Source: Pseudomonadota bacterium (GTDB lineage Bacteria > Pseudomonadota > Alphaproteobacteria > Rhizobiales > Xanthobacteraceae). Taken from it: a stretch of 34,387 nt of DNA. This document shows positions 1-7,104 of this stretch, piece after piece; within the stretch, counting starts at the first letter, position 1, and every line of letters begins with the position of its first letter. The position numbers were made by a program, and so were the translations under genes. The notes under the pieces are model-generated. The model saw only the letters and a program-made list of their open reading frames with translations. It was not told where the DNA came from and did no database searches. The DNA is taken from NCBI GenBank assembly GCA_023423415.1, contig JAFAFP010000067.1, positions 1 through 34,387 of the forward strand. The letters run 5' to 3'.

Positions 1-1
1 G

Positions 2-514
2 AAGCGAGCCGCCAAGCTCGAGGCCAAAGGCCAACCGGTGGACTTCAAAGAGCTGCTGCGCATGGAGCCCGACAGCGGAACCACGAATATCCGCAACACC
101 AAGAGCAAGCACTGGCAGCAATGGCTACCCCCAGCACATCGGTGCATCGTTCCATTCACGTCGTTCAGCGAATTCAATAAAGCGGCCGGCGGCGACATCT
201 GGTTCGCCTTTGATGAGACACGTCCCCTCGCCTTCTTTGCCGGCATTTGGACGAATTGGACGTCGGTGCGGAAGGTCAAAGAGGGCGAGACCACCAACGA
301 CCTGTATGGATTCCTCACGACCGAACCAAACGATGAGGTTGGCCGGATTCACTCGAAGGCGATGCCGGTGATCCTGACGACACCAGAAGAAATCGAGAGA
401 TGGATGACGGCGCCGGTTGAAGAGGCGTTGAAGCTACAGCGGCCCCTGCCTAACGGTTCGCTTCGGATCGTGGCTACTGGGGTGAAAAAGGATGAAGCAA
501 TGGAAGCGGCATGA
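2..514 (+). CDS. SOS response-associated peptidase (SRAP/YedK-HMCES family), 5' partial
   Basis: SRAP proteins cross-link through their N-terminal Cys2 to abasic sites in single-stranded DNA and shield them. The frame is open from base 2, so the true start, with Cys2, lies upstream of the window; the GTG at 38 is only an internal codon. Visible family marks are NIRNTKSKHW (DNA-binding segment), the glutamate of TSFSEF and the histidine of IHSKAMPVIL, which are the active-site Glu and His of the family, followed by a typical rhizobial C-terminus (ALKLQRPLPNGSLRIVA). About two thirds of a usual 220-250 residue protein is present. Its stop overlaps the start of the next small gene (ATGA), so the two are probably co-translated. 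The family call is safe; the in vivo role is taken from the family. Confidence 0.9.
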   Translation, partial: KRAAKLEAKGQPVDFKELLRMEPDSGTTNIRNTKSKHWQQWLPPAHRCIVPFTSFSEFNKAAGGDIWFAFDETRPLAFFAGIWTNWTSVRKVKEGETTNDLYGFLTTEPNDEVGRIHSKAMPVILTTPEEIERWMTAPVEEALKLQRPLPNGSLRIVATGVKKDEAMEAA

Positions 515-675
515 CCGTGCACTCCGATAGTCAGAAAAAAGCCGCCATCTCGATGCTCAACGCACTGCACGATTTTGAAAGGCTGGCCCGGCAAGAGAAT
601 CTTGGAACGCTTGGATATCTGCTCCATATGGCGCGGCTTGAAGCAAGGCACGTAGCAGGCATAGACGAAGCGTGA
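511..675 (+). CDS. Small hypothetical protein, 54 aa
   Basis: An ATG overlapping the SRAP stop codon (ATGA) opens a 54-codon frame beginning MTVHSDSQKKAAISMLNALH and ending ARHVAGIDEA. It is soluble, rich in Ala, Leu and Arg, and probably helical; no domain is recognised. The four-base overlap with a well-supported gene and protein-like composition are the reasons for calling it. The opposite strand downstream carries the ligase-like gene, which converges on it with only five bases between the stops. It could be a chance frame, but translational coupling to SRAP makes a real gene somewhat more likely. Confidence 0.5.
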   Translation: MTVHSDSQKKAAISMLNALHDFERLARQENLGTLGYLLHMARLEARHVAGIDEA

Positions 676-680
676 GAACC

Positions 681-1313
681 TCAAGTTTCGATCCGCTGCA
701 TCGCCGGAGCCTTCGGATTTTTCACCTTGATCCAGTGCTTGCAGGACGACGGGCCTGACATATAGGGCCGGCCTTTCCGCTTCGACACGATTCCCTCGAG
801 CCCCATCTTGCAGGCGGATTCGAACAGCGCGCTACCATCAAGATCCGCGTGCTCAGAATAGACGATGCCGGACTTTGACTTCGCCAGCATCTGCTCGAGC
901 CGATCCTTGCGGAGGAAAAGCGGCTTCGCACGCAGATCGGTGCCGCCCTCCTCAAGCAGGTCAAAGCCGTAGAGGAAGCAGGCCTTGTCGTGCTGGCGTG
1001 AATGCAGGAGGGCAAAATCGGCGATGCCGTCGGCTCCACACACCACGCCCTCCCCGTCGATCGTAAAAGATTTGCTTTTGAGCGCGAGAGCGCCGCGGAC
1101 AATTTGCGGATAGCGCTCGGTCCAATTGTAGCCGCCGCGCGTAATGATCTTCACCTGATCACCACGTCGCTGAACAATTAGTCGGAAGCCGTCGTGTTTT
1201 ATCTCGTGAATCCACGCCTCGCCCCTCGGCACGGTCGCCGCTCGGGTCGGAACACAGGGCCGCGGAACGCCGGTCGGCCAACGCCCGTTACGCTTTCGAT
1301 TACTCCATTTCAC
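681..1313 (-). CDS. ATP-dependent DNA ligase, stand-alone nucleotidyltransferase core
   Basis: This 210-residue protein matches the adenylation core of LigD-type ATP-dependent DNA ligases. Motif I is EIKHDGFR with the adenylated lysine at about residue 39. A central TIDGEGVV segment, EGIVSKRKGRPY and HWIKVKNP correspond to motifs III, IV and V. The OB-fold domain of full ligases is absent. Stand-alone cores of about this length are common in Bradyrhizobium, so this is probably a complete gene, not a truncated one. The start is GTG at 1313 with no strong ribosome-binding site. It is divergent from the small gene at 1352. It may join nicks in repair or end joining, or be regulatory or inactive without the OB domain; the sequence does not decide. 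Confidence 0.85.
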   Translation of the reverse strand: MKWSNRKRNGRWPTGVPRPCVPTRAATVPRGEAWIHEIKHDGFRLIVQRRGDQVKIITRGGYNWTERYPQIVRGALALKSKSFTIDGEGVVCGADGIADFALLHSRQHDKACFLYGFDLLEEGGTDLRAKPLFLRKDRLEQMLAKSKSGIVYSEHADLDGSALFESACKMGLEGIVSKRKGRPYMSGPSSCKHWIKVKNPKAPAMQRIET

Positions 1314-1351
1314 AGACCAAGTCTGGTGATCGAAAGAGAAGGATTCAAGAG

Positions 1352-1576
1352 ATGGACCGCTATAGGAGAGCGTGGGTCATCCCCTGGGAGCCGGGCCAAA
1401 TTGGCGTGGGCTACACCACAGCGGAAGGCCAATGCGGCATGCGCGAATTCCGCTGGAACGATCCGGAGGCACCGGAGCTACACTCTGCTCTCAGCGATGA
1501 GGACCGGATCAAGCTGGAGCAGCACTTCGAAAGAGCCACCCCAGTTCATCGGCGGAGCGGAACCGTCCCGCATTGA
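1352..1576 (+). CDS. Small conserved-looking hypothetical protein, 74 aa
   Basis: The 74-residue product begins MDRYRRAWVIPWEPGQIGVG, continues with GYTTAEGQCGMREFRWNDPE and ends with an acidic helical part (LSDEDRIKLEQHFE). A purine-rich AGAAGGA lies about ten bases before the ATG. I recognise no domain. Support for a real family comes from inside the window: a second frame at 20576 encodes ARSWLIPWKPDQIGIAYVT, clearly the same N-terminal motif. A terminator with a long T-run follows at 1638, which fits a single-gene transcript starting in the 38-base gap to the divergent ligase gene. Confidence 0.6.
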   Translation: MDRYRRAWVIPWEPGQIGVGYTTAEGQCGMREFRWNDPEAPELHSALSDEDRIKLEQHFERATPVHRRSGTVPH

Positions 1577-1637
1577 CCTGAGTTATGCGCAGGCCCCCAC
1601 CTCCCAGCGGGGCACACTCGTCAGTCTGCATTAGTCT

Positions 1638-1671
1638 GCCCGGCCCGCCATCACAGCGGCCGGGCTTTTTT
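1638..1671 (+). terminator. Rho-independent terminator
   Basis: A perfect eight-base stem GCCCGGCC/GGCCGGGC with a 12-base loop is followed by six T. It lies downstream of the 74-aa gene. The same stem recurs at 2617. Confidence 0.85.
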
Positions 1672-1720
1672 CGTGACGCGCGGGAACGCGGGTTTCTCTT
1701 CAGGGTTGACGACTGGCCTC

Positions 1721-1812
1721 GGCGAAGCGGCTGGGGCGATGCCCGACCTGGTCTTTCCAGTCACCTCATCCCTCGTGCAAGGCCGGGTCGGGCTTATTCG
1801 AGCCGGCCGTCA
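1721..1812. repeat. Intergenic dispersed repeat, copy 1
   Basis: This stretch shares with 5727-5800 the ordered blocks GGCGAAG, CCTGG, GGTCT, TCATCCCTCGTGC, AGGCCGGG and CGAGCCG. Both copies lie in non-coding DNA and can form GC-rich hairpins. The function is unknown; it looks like a genus-type dispersed intergenic element. Confidence 0.55.
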
Positions 1813-1943
1813 TTCCCTTTTCCCTTGAAAAACTGCCTGACAGTTCAACTCCTGTGGTGAAGCACGCGCTCAGTGCTCGGCCCAGCGGACTGCTGGGCCC
1901 GAGCTGCTCAACGCAGCTATGTCTTAATTTAATGGAGTCGGAT

Positions 1944-1968
1944 TGAACATCCTTTGTCAGGCACCGTT
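1944..1968 (+). promoter_or_regulatory. Possible general-stress (EcfG-type) promoter
   Basis: TGAAC, 16 bases, then CGTT. The consensus for the alphaproteobacterial general stress sigma factor is GGAAC-N16/17-CGTT, so this has one mismatch. It ends 37 bases before the KGG gene start. A match this short is weak alone; similar near-matches precede other stress-type genes in the window. Confidence 0.4.
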
Positions 1969-2005
1969 GAGCCGCTAGGAGCGACGATTGCAGGAGATAG
2001 CCAAA

Positions 2006-2215
2006 ATGGCGAACAAACAACAAGGTGGATCAGGCAACTTCTCGCAGGACCGCGAGCGCGCGTCCGATGCTGGCAAAAAGGGTGGCGAACACAGTCACGG
2101 TGGCCAACAGCACCAAAGCGGATCTGAGGAACACAAGCAGCATGGTGGAAGTGGCAACTTTGCCGACGATCCCGAGCGTGCTTCCGAAGCCGGTCGCAAA
2201 GGCGGTCAACGATAG
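2006..2215 (+). CDS. KGG-motif stress protein (YciG/GsiB-like), 69 aa
   Basis: The protein contains two copies of a hydrophilic repeat, GGSGNFSQDRERASDAGKKGG and GGSGNFADDPERASEAGRKGG in slightly different form, separated by a His/Gln/Ser-rich linker. This is the KGG repeat of general-stress proteins such as YciG and GsiB, small disordered proteins induced by desiccation, salt or stationary phase. An upstream ATG in the same frame at 1988 is possible, but AGGAG at 1992-1996 sits nine bases before the ATG at 2006 and gives the usual MANKQQGG start. An EcfG-like promoter is just upstream. It is probably co-transcribed with the next gene up to the terminator at 2617. Confidence 0.88.
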   Translation: MANKQQGGSGNFSQDRERASDAGKKGGEHSHGGQQHQSGSEEHKQHGGSGNFADDPERASEAGRKGGQR

Positions 2216-2281
2216 AAGTGCGATATGAGCCAGCTAGCCTGATGTGGGCTAGTCGGCTTCAAGAACCTGCAGGAGCAAGTC

Positions 2282-2584
2282 ATGCCTCGCGGCGATAAAT
2301 CCAGCTACACCGATAAACAGAAGCGCCAAGCCGAGCACATCGAGAAGGGCTACGAAAAGCGAGGTGTTTCGGAAAACGAAGCAGAACGTCGGGCGTGGGC
2401 GACCGTCAATAAGGAAACTCATGGCGGCAAGAAGAGCGGGTCCGGGCGAGGAAAATCCGAAGATCATTCTTCGTCGCGTAAAGGCGGGCATCTTGGTGGT
2501 AAGGCGTCGGCCAGTCGCCCCGCTGCAGAGCGCTCTCGCTCCGCCAAGAAAGCTGCGCAAACGCGCAAGCATAAGGCCGCTTAG
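2282..2584 (+). CDS. 'Plasmid stabilization' family small basic protein, 100 aa
   Basis: The product is a highly charged basic 100-residue protein beginning MPRGDKSSYTDKQKRQAEHI, with ERRAWATVNKETHGGKKSGS in the middle and a Ser/Lys/Arg-rich tail that includes RKGGHLGGKASA. Chromosomal rhizobial proteins of this type are usually named 'plasmid stabilization protein', but that label says little about function. A strong AGGAG lies about seven bases before the ATG. The low-complexity Lys/Gly/Ser tail suggests disorder and possibly nucleic-acid binding (inference). It follows the KGG gene on the same strand, and a terminator lies 33 bases past its stop. Confidence 0.82.
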   Translation: MPRGDKSSYTDKQKRQAEHIEKGYEKRGVSENEAERRAWATVNKETHGGKKSGSGRGKSEDHSSSRKGGHLGGKASASRPAAERSRSAKKAAQTRKHKAA

Positions 2585-2616
2585 CGGAACCATCCGCCTA
2601 CGGCAGTACTAGACGT

Positions 2617-2651
2617 GCCCGGCCGCCATCAACCCCGGCCGGGCTTTTTTT
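2617..2651 (+). terminator. Rho-independent terminator
   Basis: Stem GCCCGGCC/GGCCGGGC, 12-base loop, then seven T. It ends the KGG/plasmid-stabilization unit and has the same stem as the terminator at 1638. Confidence 0.88.
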
Positions 2652-2796
2652 CTTGGCGGAACGGCGATGAGCCACCGGAGTTCTATTGATGCTCTTTCCG
2701 TGCCACCGGTCAGGTACGCGGAGCGCCGAGTAATAATCTTCCAGTCTGACCCATCATCGACCGGGGGGGCGTGCCTCGGCTCATTGGTAAACCCGG

Positions 2797-2919
2797 ATGC
2801 GGCAATGCTCTTGGCAACTTTACGAGATTGAGCAGGGTTGTTTTCGCTATGACGGCGAGGATGGCCCTTTCGGTACCCAGCCAACGCACTGGGAGCCCCT
2901 CTCTGCCCAGTCAACGTGA
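2797..2919 (+). CDS. Very small hypothetical protein, 40 aa
   Basis: An ATG at 2797, nine bases after an in-frame TAA, opens a 40-codon frame starting MRQCSWQLYEIEQGCF and ending with GTQPTHWEPLSAQST. The block RYDGEDGPFGTQPTHWEPL has strong protein character and recalls the THWMPLPEPP tail motif of small phage-associated proteins. No clear ribosome-binding site is visible. A hairpin with a T-run begins inside the last codons. It could be an intact small gene or the surviving 3' end of a longer one. Confidence 0.45.
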   Translation: MRQCSWQLYEIEQGCFRYDGEDGPFGTQPTHWEPLSAQST

Positions 2920-2944
2920 CGGCACACAACCGGGCAGTTTTTTT
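2903..2944 (+). terminator. Probable terminator
   Basis: CTGCCC pairs with GGGCAG across a 23-base loop, followed by seven T. The long loop makes it weaker than the neighbouring terminators, but its position at the end of the 40-aa gene fits. Confidence 0.5.
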
Positions 2945-3048
2945 GCGTTACATTCTAACGAGGTCGTGAGCGCGGGAACGCGCCGGCACCTTTTCTGATT
3001 GGCTAACGCCCGGCGTCCTGGTCGGGCAAGTCGACAGGTGATTGAACC

Positions 3049-3408
3049 CTACGGGCCCGGCCTCCGTCCCCTCCCCCGGGGGCCGGGCTTAAATCGCCTC
3101 AGCCCAGCCGCCCGTCCTCCAAGGATGTTCCGCACGTCGTCGCTATCGTAGCCCCGGATCTGCACGAGGTCGGCCGGGTGTTTTGCCTTCGACCTCATCG
3201 CCACCTCATGGGCGCAAGAAAACCGGTCCAGAAACACTCTGAACTGGCCGTTGATCAGGACTTCCCACCCGAGCCCGGGCCCTACTCCGTCTGGCATGTC
3301 GGCTGGATAGGCGGATTCGTCAGCATCTGGAACGGATATGACGCCGTGAGAATTTCGTTTCCGAGGATCCCGTAAACCTTGCCTCCGGGATCCCCGGGGC
3401 CGGCTCAT
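3049..3408 (-). CDS. Hypothetical protein, up to 119 aa
   Basis: The central part reads like a genuine soluble domain: GLGWEVLINGQFRVFLDRFS, then a helix with AHEVAMRSKAKHPADLVQIR and GYDSDDVRNIL. I do not recognise the family. The N-terminus (SRPRGSRRQGLRDPRKRNSH) and the C-terminus (RRFKPGPRGRGRRPGP) are low-complexity and probably not conserved. The last codons run through a perfect GC hairpin (GCCCGGCC at 3055, GGCCGGGC at 3081). A one-base shift near 3108 would stop the frame just before that hairpin, so an indel or a mis-set end is possible. The start is also uncertain. The alternative plus-strand frame looks less protein-like. Confidence 0.4.
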   Translation of the reverse strand: MSRPRGSRRQGLRDPRKRNSHGVISVPDADESAYPADMPDGVGPGLGWEVLINGQFRVFLDRFSCAHEVAMRSKAKHPADLVQIRGYDSDDVRNILGGRAAGLRRFKPGPRGRGRRPGP

Positions 3409-3537
3409 AGACGCACGCCGAACGCTGGCCGGCCCCGTCCCCGTTCACCCATCATCAGCGGACTTTTGTGAACGATCAAAGAGTATGATGACACTCTCGT
3501 GCGCCCCTCTATAGTTGTGTGACGGGCGGGGGAAAAA

Positions 3538-4092
3538 ATGAGCGAACATCATATTCTGTTCAGCGGAGAGGTGACGCCTCAATCCGCCAGCAATTTCACG
3601 GCTACGCTTATTCAGCTTGCCGGCCACGCAGCATCAAAGGTCGTGATTGCGTTGAATTCTGGAGGAGGCAATGTCGTTTCCGGCATAGCCATGTACAATG
3701 CGATGTTGGCGATGCCTTACGAGATCATTACGCACAACATTGGAAACTGCGATTCGATTGCGAACGTCATTTTCTTGGGTGGCACAAAAAGATACGCCTG
3801 CGCCGCGTCAACATTCATGTTCCACGGCGTTGGCTTTAACGGCACGGCCAACATCCGATACGAGGAGAACAATCTTCGCGAGATGCTCGACACTATCCTA
3901 GCTGATCACGCCCGCATATCGGGCATTCTCAATACTAGGACGAACGGCGGGATATCGGTTAAAGCCGGAATGAAGTTATTTAAGGAACAGAAGACCAGAA
4001 CCGCTCAGTGGGCGCTCGACAAAGGTCTCATTACCGGCATTGGCGACTTTGCCTTCCCGGTCGGAGGCAACGTTCACTTGCTGATCAACTAA
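3538..4092 (+). CDS. ClpP-like serine peptidase (S14/crotonase fold), 184 aa
   Basis: The order of motifs is that of Clp protease proteolytic subunits: ALNSGGGNVVSGIAMYNAM (residues 38-56, oxyanion loop), NCDSIANVIF with the likely nucleophile Ser73, and FMFHGVGF with His96. The protein is close to ClpP length but divergent, and the usual GQAAS around the serine is replaced by GNCDS. There is no neighbouring ClpX or ClpA gene, so it may act alone or with a shared unfoldase. Stand-alone ClpP-like peptidases are common in rhizobia. GGGCGGGGGAAAA before the ATG is only a diffuse binding site. The family is well supported; the substrate is unknown. Confidence 0.8.
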   Translation: MSEHHILFSGEVTPQSASNFTATLIQLAGHAASKVVIALNSGGGNVVSGIAMYNAMLAMPYEIITHNIGNCDSIANVIFLGGTKRYACAASTFMFHGVGFNGTANIRYEENNLREMLDTILADHARISGILNTRTNGGISVKAGMKLFKEQKTRTAQWALDKGLITGIGDFAFPVGGNVHLLIN

Positions 4093-4368
4093 GCCAGCTA
4101 TGGGATAGCGATCCTCTTTGAGGCCAGCAAACCCGCTCTGATGATACATCGCACCGCCGTTCAGGTTCATTGCGCGCTCCCAAGTTTTGCGAGTTTATTC
4201 ATGCCATCAAAGCATGAAAGCAATAGGACGATCCATCAATTTTAAGAACCCTGAAAAATCATGAACTTAGGTGGTTAATAAACCGTTACAGCGAGCAGCC
4301 CAAGCCAGAGCTTAATCGGCATAAAGGATGCGGGTCCGGGCATTATGCGATAAAAATCCAGGCATGGG

Positions 4369-4722
4369 TTGATGGGTGCGAACAGACACCTAACCCTAAG
4401 GAAAAGGATTTTTGTTGTGGTTGATCGCCTTCGTGGCGCTCTCGACGGGCTGGAGCCACCAGCGTGCCCAAAGTGCCGTATCGAGATGCGTTGGTTTCGG
4501 TCCGAACTGGTTTCAGAAAGCTCTTCGTCAATTCAGATTGCACATCATTTTCAATGTGAAAAATGCGGGAGCCTCAAGTCTTCTGAGGCGCGCATTACAA
4601 AGAGCCAAGGAAGCCGCGGTCCGGCGGGGCTTGAATCCCTTGAGTATCGGCATCACCGGCTGCGATCCGTCGAGATGCGCTGCCGCGCTGCGGCATTCAA
4701 TGCTCTAGACGGCAGCTCCTGA
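4369..4722 (+). CDS. Zinc-ribbon hypothetical protein, about 117 aa
   Basis: Two Cys pairs, CPKC (about residue 33) and CEKC (about residue 63), flank a beta-rich stretch (RWFRSELVSES, IAHHFQCEKCGS), which is a zinc-ribbon layout common in small rhizobial proteins of unknown function. The N-terminal 25 residues are basic and may not be translated; a later start such as the GTG near LDGLEPPACP is possible. The C-terminal third is Arg/Ala-rich with no domain. Its stop overlaps the next start (TGATG), suggesting translational coupling. About 270 bases upstream contain no recognised element. Confidence 0.6.
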   Translation: MMGANRHLTLRKRIFVVVDRLRGALDGLEPPACPKCRIEMRWFRSELVSESSSSIQIAHHFQCEKCGSLKSSEARITKSQGSRGPAGLESLEYRHHRLRSVEMRCRAAAFNALDGSS

Positions 4723-4958
4723 TGTACTTCAAAATGGAACCATCATCGGCAAAGCCTGTGCAACAGGCGCCGGTGGCTTTGGAGTATGTCATGTCGGTTC
4801 TTGAGAAGACAGATACAGCCGCCCTCATCGCGAAATTGCAGGAAGACGTTGCTCGTCAAGAGCAGACGATCGCCGCTTTAAAGTCCAACGGGCACCCCTG
4901 CCCGGATGCAGAACGAGAATTACAGCGATTGAAAGAGGAGCTTGCACTATTGATGTGA
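4722..4958 (+). CDS. Small coiled-coil hypothetical protein, 78 aa
   Basis: This 78-residue protein starts MYFKMEPSSAKPVQQAPVAL and continues with two amphipathic helices: DTAALIAKLQEDVARQEQTI and ERELQRLKEELALLM. They form a short heptad-rich hairpin with a Pro/Cys turn (NGHPCPDA). The ATG overlaps the stop of the zinc-ribbon gene, so the two probably form a bicistronic unit. An alternative ATG lies four codons downstream. No family is recognised. A helical adaptor is plausible but unproven. Confidence 0.6.
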   Translation: MYFKMEPSSAKPVQQAPVALEYVMSVLEKTDTAALIAKLQEDVARQEQTIAALKSNGHPCPDAERELQRLKEELALLM

Positions 4959-5032
4959 GCCGTCGCTTAATCGGCATCAGTGCGGGTCGACGGTGGCGCC
5001 GGTGACAGTAAGCTTATCTCGCTGTTCCATCG

Positions 5033-5545
5033 CTATCCGGGCTCTGTGCCGCCCAAAAAGGAAGATTGTCCATTCATTTTGGAAGCCGAAGAAGCACCAA
5101 TCTCAGGCTGCTCCTCACCTCCACCTGTTGAGCTGTGTGGTGATCCCATCACATGCGTATTCCTCGCGGATTGGTGGCAAACTCCTGCTCGCCGTTTGCA
5201 CATATCCCTTAGCTCGGCGAGTTCTTCATCAGTCAGGTCTTCGATTCCGATGTAGCGGTTCGGCGCAGCTCCTACCAATATGAGCTCGTCGAGCTTGGCT
5301 TGAATGGCGGCTCCATCTCTGTTTTGGGTGTTCTGAATAAGGAAGACCATCAGAAAGGTTACAATGGTGGTGCCGGTATTGATGATGAGTTGCCAAGTAT
5401 CAGAGAAACCGAATAGCGGTCCCGAAATGGCCCACAGCACAATGACCACACAACAAAGGACAAACGTTATAGGCTTTCCTGTCGCACGAGCTGTTGCCGA
5501 TGCGGCCTTTGAGAAGCTTTTCGAAAGATCTGAAGGTTCGCGCAT
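5033..5545 (-). CDS. Low-affinity iron permease family protein
   Basis: The product is a 170-residue membrane protein with two strong hydrophobic helices (PITFVLCCVVIVLWAISGPL and the IINTGTTIVTFLMVFLIQ segment). They are followed by NTQNRDGAAIQAKLDELIL and a GIEDLTDEELAEL helix. This order is typical of the bacterial low-affinity iron permease (Fet4-like) family, often annotated for iron transport, though bacterial members are poorly characterised. The frame continues 39 codons upstream, but AGGAG nine bases before the ATG at 5545 fixes the start at MREPSDLSKSF. The C-terminal 45 residues, Ser/Gly-rich, may be variable. Confidence 0.82.
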   Translation of the reverse strand: MREPSDLSKSFSKAASATARATGKPITFVLCCVVIVLWAISGPLFGFSDTWQLIINTGTTIVTFLMVFLIQNTQNRDGAAIQAKLDELILVGAAPNRYIGIEDLTDEELAELRDMCKRRAGVCHQSARNTHVMGSPHSSTGGGEEQPEIGASSASKMNGQSSFLGGTEPG

Positions 5546-5726
5546 AATCTGCTCCTGTTTCTTCTTATTAGGCAAACGCGAAGCGCCCGCCTGAGCAGGC
5601 GGCATCATTGCGTTGGCCGGGAAGAATGTGTGTCGTCCCGCGTCAATAAACCGCGGGATCACTAACAGTTCCGGAGAGGCCCAGCTGATTGGCTATACAA
5701 AAAGACATTGATCCGAATTCGAACTA

Positions 5727-5800
5727 GGCGAAGTGCCTGGCCCGGTCTCCCGCATTCATCCCTCGTGCGAGGCCGGGCCTAGTTTACCGAGCCGTCCGCT
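5727..5800. repeat. Intergenic dispersed repeat, copy 2
   Basis: It is homologous to 1721-1812, sharing TCATCCCTCGTGC followed by AGGCCGGG and CGAGCCG. GGCCCGG (5739) and CCGGGCC (5773) can pair across a 27-base loop. It lies just past the stop of the PHA depolymerase gene and may also act as its terminator. Confidence 0.5.
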
Positions 5801-5814
5801 CAATCGGCAAGTAA

Positions 5815-7011
5815 TCAGCGGACGCAAACCGAGTGCTCAAGGAAGAAGCGCACCATTTCCCGGCTCGCATCAGGCCCGCGTGGCTCTGTATAAGATCCTG
5901 CCGGGCTACCGCCTGACCACGCGTGGCCGATATTCTGAAGAACCCAGTGCTCAAGAATGGTTCGACCAGCTTGGTCGCGGTAGACTTTACGCCTATAGCG
6001 CACGCCACCCTCCTCACCGTTGTTGCAAGTGGCGGTCAGCGCCCGATTGGCTTTTCCCTGCATGATGATCTGATCACCATTTCGGGGATTAACGGTGCTG
6101 TCAGCATCGCCATGGAATACGATCGTCGGAATTCCTCTTGTTGATCTCAACGATTGCGCACCTTCTCGCATGGCGGTGAACGCCGAGGGTATGTCACTCG
6201 CGGCGCCGCAAGCTAAACCCGAATGCACTCCAACGGCCGCGTAGAGATCCGGATATGTCGCACCCATAACCGCGGCAGCGGCCCCGCCTGCGGAAAGTCC
6301 GGCGATATAGACCTGCCCGGCTTTAACCGAAAAATGGCGCATGATCTCGCGGGTGATGCCGGCGATCAAAGAGGGCTCGCCGTGATCGCGACTTTGATCT
6401 GATGAGCTGAACCAGTTCCAACATTTTGAGGCATTGGCCGATTGAGCTTGAGCCGGATAGGCCACGAGCAACATCTGCTCCTCTGCCAACTCATTCATCC
6501 GCGTTCCAGCTGAAAAATCTTCAGGCGATTGCGTACACCCATGCAACATCACGACGAGCGGTATTGGCTGTCCTCTGTATCCGCTTGGCACGTAAAGTTT
6601 GTAGGATCGGGTGCCGGCGTTATTCGAAAAGCTACGGTCATAAAACTTCGCACCGTCCGGCAACGCCGGCTGCACCGGCTTGATACCTCGGCGGAACAGT
6701 CCATCCACTGGGCCCGAATGTTTAAGTTCGAGAAGGTGTTTGAGAAGACCAGTCGGCTGTAGCAGGACATTTCCAGACCTAATCTCACTAATTAATCGTG
6801 CCGTCCGGGATTGATTGCTTTGGCGCGAATGCCATTCCATGTCGAGAAAGGTCGGCATCCGCGGCTCAACTTCGTGAGGAATATTATTGGACGCCTTCCC
6901 TGAATCGAAATCCCCAAGCCCCGTTCCCCGCAAAATGGCCATCGCTTCTGCCAACCGCCCCTGCCGCGTAAGACGGGTGGCTTGGATCATGTCAATCTTT
7001 GAGCGAATCAT
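5815..7011 (-). CDS. PHB depolymerase family esterase (alpha/beta hydrolase)
   Basis: This 398-residue hydrolase has the family block YKLYVPSGYRGQPIPLVVML, then HGCTQSPEDF. The nucleophile elbow AGLSAGG carries Ser240. HGDADSTVNP (Asp302/304) and GHAWSGG (His363) complete the triad. It belongs to the short-chain polyhydroxyalkanoate depolymerase/feruloyl-esterase-like group. The N-terminal 120 residues lack a clear signal peptide and resemble the helical extension seen in rhizobial members, so intracellular action is possible. The start at 7011 is chosen because GGTAGGAGCC lies a few bases upstream; the frame itself extends 23 codons further. A CopG regulator lies 93 bases upstream on the same strand, probably in the same operon. 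Confidence 0.9.
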   Translation of the reverse strand: MIRSKIDMIQATRLTRQGRLAEAMAILRGTGLGDFDSGKASNNIPHEVEPRMPTFLDMEWHSRQSNQSRTARLISEIRSGNVLLQPTGLLKHLLELKHSGPVDGLFRRGIKPVQPALPDGAKFYDRSFSNNAGTRSYKLYVPSGYRGQPIPLVVMLHGCTQSPEDFSAGTRMNELAEEQMLLVAYPAQAQSANASKCWNWFSSSDQSRDHGEPSLIAGITREIMRHFSVKAGQVYIAGLSAGGAAAAVMGATYPDLYAAVGVHSGLACGAASDIPSAFTAMREGAQSLRSTRGIPTIVFHGDADSTVNPRNGDQIIMQGKANRALTATCNNGEEGGVRYRRKVYRDQAGRTILEHWVLQNIGHAWSGGSPAGSYTEPRGPDASREMVRFFLEHSVCVR

Positions 7012-7104
7012 CGTGGCTCCTACCAGGTGTGAATTTTGACAAAGCGATATCGAGCCCCCGTTCCACGAACGCTCGCGCAATCTGATATTCGGCAGAAAGA
7101 CTAT

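Noticed and set aside
2609..2929. A 106-codon minus-strand frame
   Set aside because: It runs through a strong terminator stem and is antisense to the 40-codon gene; the product has no ordered character.
4300..4990. Short repeated CTTAATCGGCAT at about 4313 and 4966
   Set aside because: Only about 12 bases long with no further structure; likely chance or a minor intergenic echo.
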